From: an uncultured Bacteroidales bacterium
Lineage (GTDB): Bacteria > Bacteroidota > Bacteroidia > Bacteroidales > P3
Assembly (NCBI GenBank): GCA_946401725.1
Contig: CAMIVE010000001.1
Location: 1-64,000 of the forward strand
Direction of reading: 5' to 3'
Length of the DNA stretch: 64,000 nt
The translations under genes and the position numbers were made by a program. The stretch's first letter is position 1. Each line of letters begins with the position of its first letter. Shown here in pieces: positions 34,451 through 43,172 of the stretch. The notes beneath the pieces are model-generated. The model ran no database searches and was not told the origin of the DNA. It saw only the letters and a list, made by a program, of their open reading frames with translations.

Positions 34451-37400
34451 TCATCGTATCACCTCAATGGCGCTCTTGTGGTCGATAACCTGACCGTTGG
34501 CGCGGGTGAAGAATCGGTAGAAATAGGTACCGTCAGGGGTGTTGGTCTTGTTCGGATCCCAGAAGTCCTCTTCGCGGTGGATATTCTCCTTCTTGTATAT
34601 CAGACGTCCCCACCGGTCGTAAATCCACAGGCAGTTGTAGTCGAAAATCTTGGCACGCAAAAGGTCGGGAATTTCCATACGGTCGTTATAGCCGTCCCCA
34701 TTGGGGGTGACCGCATTGGGGAAGCGGAGCCAGATTACCGTGAGATCGAGGTTTCGGATGCTATCGCAGCCATAGACATCGGTATAAAGCATCTCATAAA
34801 AACCCTCCTCGCTTTCATTGAAGCCAAAACGGTCATAAGTCTCCCCAAAGAGTATTTCCGCCTGCAACGTATCGTTCCAAATCACGTGGCGGACAAAATC
34901 CAGATGGCGCAGACTATCGCAACCCCAGACAGTGGTATAGGCATGGGTATAAAAGCCTGTACTGTCCTCATTGAATTCGCTGTCGACATAGCCTTCGTCG
35001 CATGTCGCTGCCCGCACGGTGTCGTAGTATGCAGGATGAACAGTCAAGTTCAACGAGTATAATGAGTCACATCCGTTCCGGTCGGTTGCAAAATGGGTAT
35101 ACACCCCCGTCTGGCGTTCCCTGAAGCCAAGCGTATCGACCGTACCCGGACAGGCATCGACATAAAGGGTGTCGTCATAGTGCGGGAACATGCGAACCCT
35201 ATGGCGAAGCGTATCGCTACAGGAGAAGGCATTGGCCACCAGCGTCACCTCCCTATCACCATCAATGACCAGCCAAGGGTCTGTCCCCGACAGACTGTCG
35301 TTCCACTGCAACTGCGTAACGGCAGGGAGCGTCGGCTCCGCATGGAGCACTACCGTATCGCCGTAACAAGCCACCGTATCACCGACAAGGGTTGTGCGAT
35401 GGACGAAGTCAACCACAACTGAATCGAACGTCGAATCGGTGCAAAATGATTCACTCAGACTGCAGAAAAGAGCCAAATGGCAGATACCGTTATGTTCCAG
35501 CGGCACCGCTAGCGAATCACCGTACAGCGTATCGCCCTCCACTATCCACACCAGATTGTCGATGGTTTGGTGGACATAAGGCAGAAAGGCCTCGTCAATC
35601 TTGATCTTACAATTGCTGTACAGATGCAGCATCTCCGCACAAGTATCCAGCTCATAGTACATGGAAGCAGAAGGAACAGGCAGAACCGCAAGTGAATGGA
35701 CGGTAAATCCACATTCAGGCTTGCCTATAAACGACGCCTGACAGAAATAAGCGGTAGAATCGGCACGCACCAGAATCTCACTTTCGGTCGAGATAACGGT
35801 GGTGTCGTTGCCACGATACCAACGATAGTCAAATCCCAAGGGTGCACGAAGCCGGACCGAATCCTCATTTTCACAATAGTTGTACAGATCAATCCGTTTG
35901 CTGTCACAATGAATAGTGAAGTAGGCATATCCGAAATGCCCTCCATCGGCACAATCCTTGGTGGTGAAACGGATTTTGATCAACTGTCCATGATAGGGGG
36001 CAATGTCGATGCCGACAGTAGACCAGTCCTTCCAAATCACATTGCTTCCTGAGACGCTGTTCCACCCCAAATCACCCGCAGCATAGAAGTCGGCATAGCA
36101 GCAGGTGGTGTCGATGGCCACCTCGTTGCTGTCGAGGATTTCCATCGTGAAGCGAGGCTGATTGACGCTGGTGTGATTGGAGTTCTGCAACACAACGGCA
36201 TACTTGAGCACTAGCATGTCCTTGTCCAGGCTGTCAACAAAATAGTCGAAAGTGATGGTCTCTCCCTGTGCACCGATATTCTCGTCTCCCAAACGGATGG
36301 AAGCAATTTCGTCCACCGGGATGCAGCGAAGCAGATTGCCGGTGTTATGGTCGCGAAGCGAGGTATCGATAATGGCGACATGACGGCCGGCAGGTCCCAT
36401 GAACGATTGCTGCGGGTTGCTGTAGGTTCCCCACGTCCGTCTCACATGGTTGTTATTGGAGAGGTTGATATAGTCGATACAATCGTCAAGTGTGGTCATG
36501 AAAGTGGCCGACGCCGGATTGCAACTGAACGAACTGTCGGTACACAGTGTACGAATCAAGAAATAATAGGAGGTACACGGATCCAGACCCGTCACCTCGT
36601 AGGTAGTGGTATCATAAGGCAATGTGGCAATAAGCGTCTCACTCCCTGACGGGGCACTGCTTTTCCGGCAGTAGAGGAAGTTGGTCAATCCGGGATTGGA
36701 ATTATGCCCCCACGAGAGCGATATAGAATGGCCGGTAGACTGTGTCAGGCTGATACTCCCCACCGATGAATGGCAGCCACCGACAGGAAGAGGTGCATAT
36801 AGCCGATTACATGTTTCATAACCACAATCGCCGTTGATCATCAGCCAGTCCAAATTGCAAGGATTGTTATAAGGGAAGGTGAACTCCAATACGGGATTGC
36901 TGAAAAAAGTGTCTATCCCCATACTCACCACCACAATATGCCACACCGAAACAACTGAATCGGTGGTCCAGGTAAATCGGATACTGTCGCCCAAATCAGT
37001 CACCTGATAGGTACTGGGCACACGACAAGGACATCCCGGAGCAGGAGGAGTATAAGGTTGACCCACACCCACCAAAGAACGGGGACAAATGGAGGATGCA
37101 CTGGTGTCAAACGAATAAATCCTGTAAACCAGACGATAACCCACCGGTACATTGGGAAAGACCAGGTAGTTGGTATCGGTGACAAGCGTCTGAAAACTGT
37201 TGCTGTCCTCCAACGCAGAGGTGCCAAAGGAAGTACTGTCAACCAAGGCATAATCAAGCACCCATGTCACTGGAGTCATAGTGGCGTACCACGAAAGAAA
37301 TATCGTGTTGCTGTCGAGGAATCCCGTCGACAGGCCGCTCGGAACCAAATTGTCGTATTCACAGAGGATGACTTCAAAACCGCTGGTGGGAAAATCGTCA

Positions 37401-37828
37401 TCGGCATTGAAGACTATAGTGACCGCGTTGGAACTACTGAAATAATAGAGCCCCGAACCGCTGGCACTTCCGGGGAAAGTACAAAGGGTAGAGCTATACG
37501 GGGTGTCGCCGTTCTTGATTTGCAACAGGGCATTACCCTGAGGATGCGTAAGGTCGCTGATCACCTCAATCCGGTAATGCCCCGTGGGATTGACCGTATG
37601 GAACGTGTAGCTAGCGTTACAGAAATTGGCATGCGGTGCCGAAGAACCGCCGTCGTCAAAAAGCTCTGCGTAACACATCACCGTATCTGCATGACCGGAG
37701 ACAGGCATCAAGACTGTCTGTGCATTCAGACTCCCTTTTCCGATAAAAAAAGAGACAAAAAACACCACCGTCGCTATCAGCGACAATATACAACGATGCC
37801 AATATTTACTCAAATTATACAAAGTCAA
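34451..37828 (-). CDS. Large secreted protein with T9SS type B (gliding-type) C-terminal domain
   Basis: 1125 residues. The N-terminal signal sequence is long (LIATVVFFVSFFIGKGSLNA). Fibronectin type III or lectin-like beta domains lie in the middle, including SCTSYYFLIRTLCTD-style strands. Repeats of GCDSLYSLNLTVHPAYYDT type fill residues 900-1020. The C-terminus is the gliding-motility-associated type B sorting domain: FPNAVTPNGDGYNDRMEI, LWIYDRWGRLIYKK and PDGTYFYRFFTRANGQ. Type B proteins use T9SS but are attached differently from type A ones. The promoter box at 37864-37871 gives a leader of about 29 bases. No T9SS machinery gene is in this window. Confidence 0.87.
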   Translation of the reverse strand: MTLYNLSKYWHRCILSLIATVVFFVSFFIGKGSLNAQTVLMPVSGHADTVMCYAELFDDGGSSAPHANFCNASYTFHTVNPTGHYRIEVISDLTHPQGNALLQIKNGDTPYSSTLCTFPGSASGSGLYYFSSSNAVTIVFNADDDFPTSGFEVILCEYDNLVPSGLSTGFLDSNTIFLSWYATMTPVTWVLDYALVDSTSFGTSALEDSNSFQTLVTDTNYLVFPNVPVGYRLVYRIYSFDTSASSICPRSLVGVGQPYTPPAPGCPCRVPSTYQVTDLGDSIRFTWTTDSVVSVWHIVVVSMGIDTFFSNPVLEFTFPYNNPCNLDWLMINGDCGYETCNRLYAPLPVGGCHSSVGSISLTQSTGHSISLSWGHNSNPGLTNFLYCRKSSAPSGSETLIATLPYDTTTYEVTGLDPCTSYYFLIRTLCTDSSFSCNPASATFMTTLDDCIDYINLSNNNHVRRTWGTYSNPQQSFMGPAGRHVAIIDTSLRDHNTGNLLRCIPVDEIASIRLGDENIGAQGETITFDYFVDSLDKDMLVLKYAVVLQNSNHTSVNQPRFTMEILDSNEVAIDTTCCYADFYAAGDLGWNSVSGSNVIWKDWSTVGIDIAPYHGQLIKIRFTTKDCADGGHFGYAYFTIHCDSKRIDLYNYCENEDSVRLRAPLGFDYRWYRGNDTTVISTESEILVRADSTAYFCQASFIGKPECGFTVHSLAVLPVPSASMYYELDTCAEMLHLYSNCKIKIDEAFLPYVHQTIDNLVWIVEGDTLYGDSLAVPLEHNGICHLALFCSLSESFCTDSTFDSVVVDFVHRTTLVGDTVACYGDTVVLHAEPTLPAVTQLQWNDSLSGTDPWLVIDGDREVTLVANAFSCSDTLRHRVRMFPHYDDTLYVDACPGTVDTLGFRERQTGVYTHFATDRNGCDSLYSLNLTVHPAYYDTVRAATCDEGYVDSEFNEDSTGFYTHAYTTVWGCDSLRHLDFVRHVIWNDTLQAEILFGETYDRFGFNESEEGFYEMLYTDVYGCDSIRNLDLTVIWLRFPNAVTPNGDGYNDRMEIPDLLRAKIFDYNCLWIYDRWGRLIYKKENIHREEDFWDPNKTNTPDGTYFYRFFTRANGQVIDHKSAIEVIR

Positions 37829-37863
37829 CTATTTACACACACACCATATTTCTTCCATTAGTG

Positions 37864-37871
37864 CAAATATA
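37864..37871 (-). promoter_or_regulatory. Bacteroidota -7 box (TATATTTG) for the T9SS type B gene
   Basis: Minus-strand TATATTTG located just downstream of the mgtC-like gene's stop, 35 bases before the ATG at 37828. Confidence 0.5.
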
Positions 37872-37891
37872 CATTTTTTTTCCAAAACACA

Positions 37892-38416
37892 TCATTTAGT
37901 CAATGGCGTCTTCGGCACTTCATTCGACTGCACATTCTGTTCTTCTTTCTTGTACGGGTCGGCGATAGGGCTGTCCTTCTGGTGGTTTTCAAGATAATGT
38001 TCCACAGACTTCAATACCCAGTTGATGAAAAGGATGACGCTGACTGCGATGATGGCATACTTCCACAGTCCATAGCCACACATCGATCCGACAGCGGCGG
38101 AGCACCAAAGGGTGGCAGCGGAATTGAGACCGTGGATGGTGAAACCGTCGCGCAGAATCACACCGGCGCCAAGGAAACCCATACCGGTGACAATCTGGGC
38201 CAGCACACGCAAGTTGTCGTTATTCACAGGACCGCCTGCTGCAACAGCGTTGGCGATAACGGTCTCGGATATCAGAATGAAGATGGAGGCTCCCACCGCA
38301 ACCAATGCATTGGTGGTCAGTCCCGCACTGCGTTGACGCAATTGGCGTTCCAAGCCAATCAAGATGCCACAAACCAGGGCAATAATAATTCGGGATGCAA
38401 AAATGTGAAGGTTCAT
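37892..38416 (-). CDS. MgtC/SapB-family membrane protein
   Basis: 174 residues with four to five membrane helices. Family signatures are the N-terminal RIIIALVCGILIGLERQLR, RSAGLTTNALVAVGASIFIL, the central VTGMGFLGAGVILRDG and GLNSAATLWCSAAVG. MgtC proteins help survival in low magnesium or inhibit ATP synthase in some pathogens; the family is broad and no specific role is implied here. The C-terminal 40 residues are a charged cytoplasmic tail. It follows ygiQ after 46 bases. The gap reads ATATCAACGTAACAACATATCAACA on the coding strand in broken form, one of the repeated leaders described in the findings. Confidence 0.88.
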   Translation of the reverse strand: MNLHIFASRIIIALVCGILIGLERQLRQRSAGLTTNALVAVGASIFILISETVIANAVAAGGPVNNDNLRVLAQIVTGMGFLGAGVILRDGFTIHGLNSAATLWCSAAVGSMCGYGLWKYAIIAVSVILFINWVLKSVEHYLENHQKDSPIADPYKKEEQNVQSNEVPKTPLTK

Positions 38417-38462
38417 AATGAGTTGTTGATATGTTGTTACGTTGATATGTTCGTCCTTTTCT

Positions 38463-40265
38463 TTATCCCAAGAGGGGTTTGATATATTTGCCGTTGTGGG
38501 ATTTCAGCAGTGCCTGTCGTATCTGGGGCTGCAATTCCCGCTTGTAGAAAAAGAACATCAAATTCTGTTCCTTTTTCTCGTTGGGGTGTCGCGCCACATA
38601 GACCGGCTCCATCGTTTCGGGATTGAATCCCGTGTAATACATTTCCGTGCTGAGCGTCATCGGTGTCGGTGTAAAATCCTGAATCTGCTCCAATCGGTAG
38701 CCCATACGTTTCATCTGCACCGCCAAATCGGCCATGTCACTCAGACGGCACCCCGGATGGGAACTGATGAAGTAGGGTATCAGCTGATATCGCAAGCCCG
38801 CCTTGCGACAAATGTCATCAAACCGTTTCTTGGTCTCCACAAAAAGGTCGAATGGGGGTTTACGCATCAGTTTCAACACGGAAGCGCTGGTATGTTCCGG
38901 AGCCACTTTGAGTCGACCGCTTACATGATGCCGCACCACTTGGTCGAAGTATTCCCATCCGTGATTCTGCTGTGTAAACAGGTCGCAACGGATACCGCTA
39001 CCGATATAGACATGCTTGATGCCCGGAACATCACGCACCTTGCGGTAGAGGTCGAGCAACGGGCGGTGGTCGCTCTGCAGATTACGGCACATGGAGGGCT
39101 GGATGCAGCTGTAGCGGCTACACTTGCGGCAGAGTTCCTTGTCGCGCCCTTCCATGCGGTACATATTGGCCGAAGGACCGCCCAAATCACTGATAACGCC
39201 GTGGAAGTCGGGACTGGTGGCAAGCATCTCCACTTCTCTGAGAATGGACCGTTCGCTGCGGGAAGCAATCTGTTTTCCCTGATGTGCCGAGATAGTGCAG
39301 AAAGAGCATCCCCCGAAACAACCCCGATGGATGTTGATCGAGTTACGGATCATCTCGAAAGCCGGGATGGGTCCACGTTTCTTGTATTTGGGGTGCGGCG
39401 CACGAAGATAAGGCAAGTCAAACGACGCATCGATCTCCTCAGTGGTCATCGGCGGTTCCGGGGGATTGACTACCACATAGCAGTCACCATGCCGCTGGAC
39501 AAGCGTAGCCGCTTCGATTTTGTTACTTTCGCGCTCAATGATGTGAAAATTCTCCGCTTGGATGCGCTTGCTCTTCTGACAGTCTTCGAAGCTGTGCAGT
39601 TCGATTGTTTCTCTAGTCCGACTAGTAGGACTAGTTGAACTAGTCGGACTAGTACTGCTGGTATATGCCACTTGTGGCAGATTGTAGCAGGCTTCTATGC
39701 CTTTCCCTTCGGCAAGGAGGTTGGCTATTTTGAGGGTTGTTCGCTCCCCCATGCCATAGTTGAGCAGATCGGCAGGGGTGTCGGCGAGAATGCTGGGGTA
39801 GAGTCGGTCGTCCCAGTAATCATAGTGTGCCAGTCGGCGCATCGAAGCTTCGACACCTGCTATAATAACAGGCGTATCCGGGTACAGTTGTTTCAGTATC
39901 CGCGAATAGACATAGGTGGCTCTGTCGGGACGGAAGCCCGCCTGACCGCCGGGAGTGTAGGCATCGTCATGGCGCAGACGTCGAGCGGCAGTATAGTGGT
40001 TCACCATGCTGTCCATGGCGCCGGACGACACACCAAAGAAGAGCCTGGGTTTACCGAACTTACGGAAATCACGCAGATCGTCACGCCAGTTGGGCTGCGG
40101 GATAATGGCCACATGGTATCCCGCCGCCTCGAGCGTCCGCCCGATGACAGCCGTACCAAACGACGGATGGTCTATATAGGCATCGCCCGTGACGAGCACC
40201 ACGTCGACCTGCTCCCATCCCAGCCGTTTGACCTCTTCCAGTGTTATAGGCAAAAAATGCGCCAT
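38463..40265 (-). CDS. ygiQ: YgiQ-family radical SAM protein with TSP-repeat insert
   Basis: 600 residues. The N-terminal domain (residues 1-200) starts FLPITLEEVKRLGWEQVDVV and carries DAYIDHPSFGTAVIGRTLE. The radical SAM cluster is NIHRGCFGGCSFCTI, binding a 4Fe-4S cluster through C-x3-C-x2-C. Later PEHTSASVLKLMRKP and the C-terminal FTPTPMTLSTEMYYTG match YgiQ/UPF0313. The substrate is unknown. Unusual here is a low-complexity insert of Thr, Ser and Pro at about residues 203-218, encoded by the period-9 repeat at 39613-39657, lying between the two domains. The start follows the pgk terminator immediately. Confidence 0.92.
   Translation of the reverse strand: MAHFLPITLEEVKRLGWEQVDVVLVTGDAYIDHPSFGTAVIGRTLEAAGYHVAIIPQPNWRDDLRDFRKFGKPRLFFGVSSGAMDSMVNHYTAARRLRHDDAYTPGGQAGFRPDRATYVYSRILKQLYPDTPVIIAGVEASMRRLAHYDYWDDRLYPSILADTPADLLNYGMGERTTLKIANLLAEGKGIEACYNLPQVAYTSSTSPTSSTSPTSRTRETIELHSFEDCQKSKRIQAENFHIIERESNKIEAATLVQRHGDCYVVVNPPEPPMTTEEIDASFDLPYLRAPHPKYKKRGPIPAFEMIRNSINIHRGCFGGCSFCTISAHQGKQIASRSERSILREVEMLATSPDFHGVISDLGGPSANMYRMEGRDKELCRKCSRYSCIQPSMCRNLQSDHRPLLDLYRKVRDVPGIKHVYIGSGIRCDLFTQQNHGWEYFDQVVRHHVSGRLKVAPEHTSASVLKLMRKPPFDLFVETKKRFDDICRKAGLRYQLIPYFISSHPGCRLSDMADLAVQMKRMGYRLEQIQDFTPTPMTLSTEMYYTGFNPETMEPVYVARHPNEKKEQNLMFFFYKRELQPQIRQALLKSHNGKYIKPLLG
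39613..39657. repeat. Five tandem 9-base units beginning CTAGT, inside ygiQ
   Basis: CTAGT occurs at 39613, 39622, 39631, 39640 and 39649, exactly every 9 bases, mostly as CTAGTNNGA. The period is three codons, so copy-number change keeps the frame. It encodes the TSS/TSP tripeptide repeat. Confidence 0.92.
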
Positions 40266-40268
40266 GGT

Positions 40269-40309
40269 AAAAAAAAGGTCCTTAAAGTCCCCAAAGACCT
40301 TAAGGACCT
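40269..40309 (-). terminator. Terminator of pgk
   Basis: Arms AGGTCCTTAA (40276-40285) and TTAAGGACCT (40300-40309) enclose a second small stem. On the minus strand a run of T follows (40269-40275). It ends next to the ygiQ start codon. Confidence 0.8.
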
Positions 40310-40331
40310 GAACGGTCTAAAAAATCACTTT

Positions 40332-41528
<1,197 letters not shown>

Positions 41529-41592
41529 GATATGAGGGGTTTAAAGGTTTTTTATTGTTGATAGGTTGATACGTCGATCGGGGGTTCCGTTC

Positions 41593-42762
41593 CTACTTTT
41601 CCGGTTCCGGTTCTTCCACGGCCATGCTGATATAAAGGGCCGACAGCATGGTGAAGACAAAGGCCTGGATGTAGGCCACCAGACATTCCAGCAGACTGAT
41701 AAAAACAGAGAAAACAACAGACACCACCGAAACGGCTCCACCGACAGCCATTCCAAGGCTGTTGGAGAGGATGAAGATGATGACCACAAAACCGAGGATG
41801 ACGATATGGCCTGCCGTCATATTGGCAAAAAGTCGTATCATCAGCACGATGGGCTTAGTGAAGACGCCCACCAACTCGACAAGCGGCATCAACGGGAAGA
41901 TCTTCAACCAGGCAGGGACTCCCGGCGTGTTGAAGATATCCTTCCAATAGTGCTTGTTGCCTTTCAGGTTGGTAATAAGGAAAGTGATCAATGCAAGGAT
42001 GGCCGTTACAGCGATATTACCTGTGATATTGGCTCCTGCGGGGAAGATGGGAATCAATCCCAAGATATTACAGAAGAAAATAAAGAAAAAGAGTGTCAAC
42101 AGATAAGGAAGGAAGCGATTGGTATGGTGTCCCAGTATCGGCTCAACGATACCGTCACGCACATGAAGCACCAACAACTCAATCAATGACTGCATGCCAT
42201 GGGGCGCCTGACCCGCACGTTTCTTGTACTGCTTGGCGGTAACCAGGACAATCACTAACAGCAGGGCAACGGCAATCATGATGGCCGCCGCCGTCTTGGT
42301 GATTGAGATATCAACCGGCTTGACCGCATTGCCTTCGGCATCGGTCACCAGGGCATAGTTCTTGTCGCCAATATGTAATTGCTGCGTTTCACTATCAGCA
42401 GCGGCTCCCTGAAGTACTTCTTCGACACAGACAATTTCCTCCTTCTCCAGTCCGCCGCCGACAAGCGCATACGTATGCTTCTTGCCTTGATAAACGGCAT
42501 GTCCGTGATGGAAACGCTTGGATGAGAAGACCTCCAGATGGCCGTCATCAATCAGGATAATCGGCAAGTTGATCGCTACAGGATGTTCCTCGCCATCAGC
42601 GGTCTTATAATCCAGGATGTGCCAAGAATGGGAATCGGTGACGTGTCCGATAATAATCTTTCCGGAGTCCACCTCCTCTTTCTCAGCGGATGAACAACCC
42701 ACCGACAGGAATGCAAACAGCATTAAAAGTATTGGCAGTATATTTAGTCGCTTCATTATCAA
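41593..42762 (-). CDS. atpB: ATP synthase F0 subunit a with long N-terminal extension
   Basis: 389 residues. The last ~215 are subunit a: VRDGIVEPILGHHTNRFLPYLLTLFF, NILGLIPIFP, and the essential Arg helix PIVLMIRLFANMTAGHIVIL, ending with AYIQAFVFTMLSALYISMA. The first ~150 residues are an extracytoplasmic extension, known for Bacteroidota AtpB, preceded by a signal of hydrophobic type with a lipobox-like LSVGC. The other ATP synthase genes do not follow; pgk comes next, so this gene stands apart from atpE/F/H/A/G. The start may instead be the Met two codons in. The promoter box is at 42795-42802. Confidence 0.93.
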   Translation of the reverse strand: MIMKRLNILPILLMLFAFLSVGCSSAEKEEVDSGKIIIGHVTDSHSWHILDYKTADGEEHPVAINLPIILIDDGHLEVFSSKRFHHGHAVYQGKKHTYALVGGGLEKEEIVCVEEVLQGAAADSETQQLHIGDKNYALVTDAEGNAVKPVDISITKTAAAIMIAVALLLVIVLVTAKQYKKRAGQAPHGMQSLIELLVLHVRDGIVEPILGHHTNRFLPYLLTLFFFIFFCNILGLIPIFPAGANITGNIAVTAILALITFLITNLKGNKHYWKDIFNTPGVPAWLKIFPLMPLVELVGVFTKPIVLMIRLFANMTAGHIVILGFVVIIFILSNSLGMAVGGAVSVVSVVFSVFISLLECLVAYIQAFVFTMLSALYISMAVEEPEPEK

Positions 42763-42794
42763 TTACATTTTGCAATACATATATTTCTTACAAG

Positions 42795-42802
42795 CAAGCA
42801 AA
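42795..42802 (-). promoter_or_regulatory. Bacteroidota -7 box (TAACTTTG) for atpB
   Basis: Minus-strand TAACTTTG, 32 bases before the atpB ATG. Confidence 0.5.
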
Positions 42803-42849
42803 GTTACACAAAAAAAACGGAACGGAAAAGTAATTCATAGAAAATATTG

Positions 42850-43101
42850 CTAATCAGACGTTCTCGACGTTTCATTGAAGATATTGATCTGAAGAGAGTC
42901 AAAAAGGCCCAATTGGTTCTCTGCGTTACGCTGAGACTTGTCGATTGCGATAGCAGCCAGTTGTTCATGCAAAAGACGTTTGGCGGCCAACGGTCGCGAG
43001 ACATGCTGCATTTGGGCATATCCCGACAATTTGGCGAAGTCTCGCTCCGAGAGAGTAAGAATTACCTTCTTTGCTTTTTTTCCATTTTTCTTTGTCTTCA
43101 T
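42850..43101 (-). CDS. Small ribbon-helix-helix-like protein (putative regulator)
   Basis: 83 residues. A basic N-terminus (KTKKNGKKAKK) precedes KVILTLSERDFAKLSGYAQ, one strand followed by a helix, then SRPLAAKRLLHEQLAAI. This strand-helix-helix layout resembles MetJ/Arc-type DNA-binding proteins. A C-terminal tail (LGLFDSLQINIFNETS) could contact a partner. No family is recognised with confidence. It sits alone between the GT117 gene and atpB, and its leader contains a strong hairpin (43123-43149). Confidence 0.6.
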   Translation of the reverse strand: MKTKKNGKKAKKVILTLSERDFAKLSGYAQMQHVSRPLAAKRLLHEQLAAIAIDKSQRNAENQLGLFDSLQINIFNETSRTSD

Positions 43102-43122
43102 TTCGGCTTTTTTTATAGCAGG

Positions 43123-43149
43123 CAGGCCACCTGCAAAGCCGGTGGCCTG
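43123..43149 (-). other. Stem-loop in the leader of the RHH-like gene
   Basis: Arms CAGGCCACC (43123-43131) and GGTGGCCTG (43141-43149) with a 9-base loop. On the minus strand no T-tract follows but TATAAAAAAAG does, so it looks like a leader structure or operator rather than a terminator of the upstream gene. Confidence 0.55.
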
Positions 43150-43172
43150 TATCTGCTGATAATGTCACACTA

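Noticed and set aside
40269-40325. AGGTCCTTAAAG words as one more repeated leader
   Set aside because: They form a perfect stem followed by T residues on the minus strand, so a pgk terminator explains them.
43161-43170. Another AATGTCACAC word, identical to one arm of the twin promoter
   Set aside because: The companion word TGTGCGTTAT is absent at the right distance, and one such 10-mer is not very surprising in 64 kb. It may still be worth including in a genome search.
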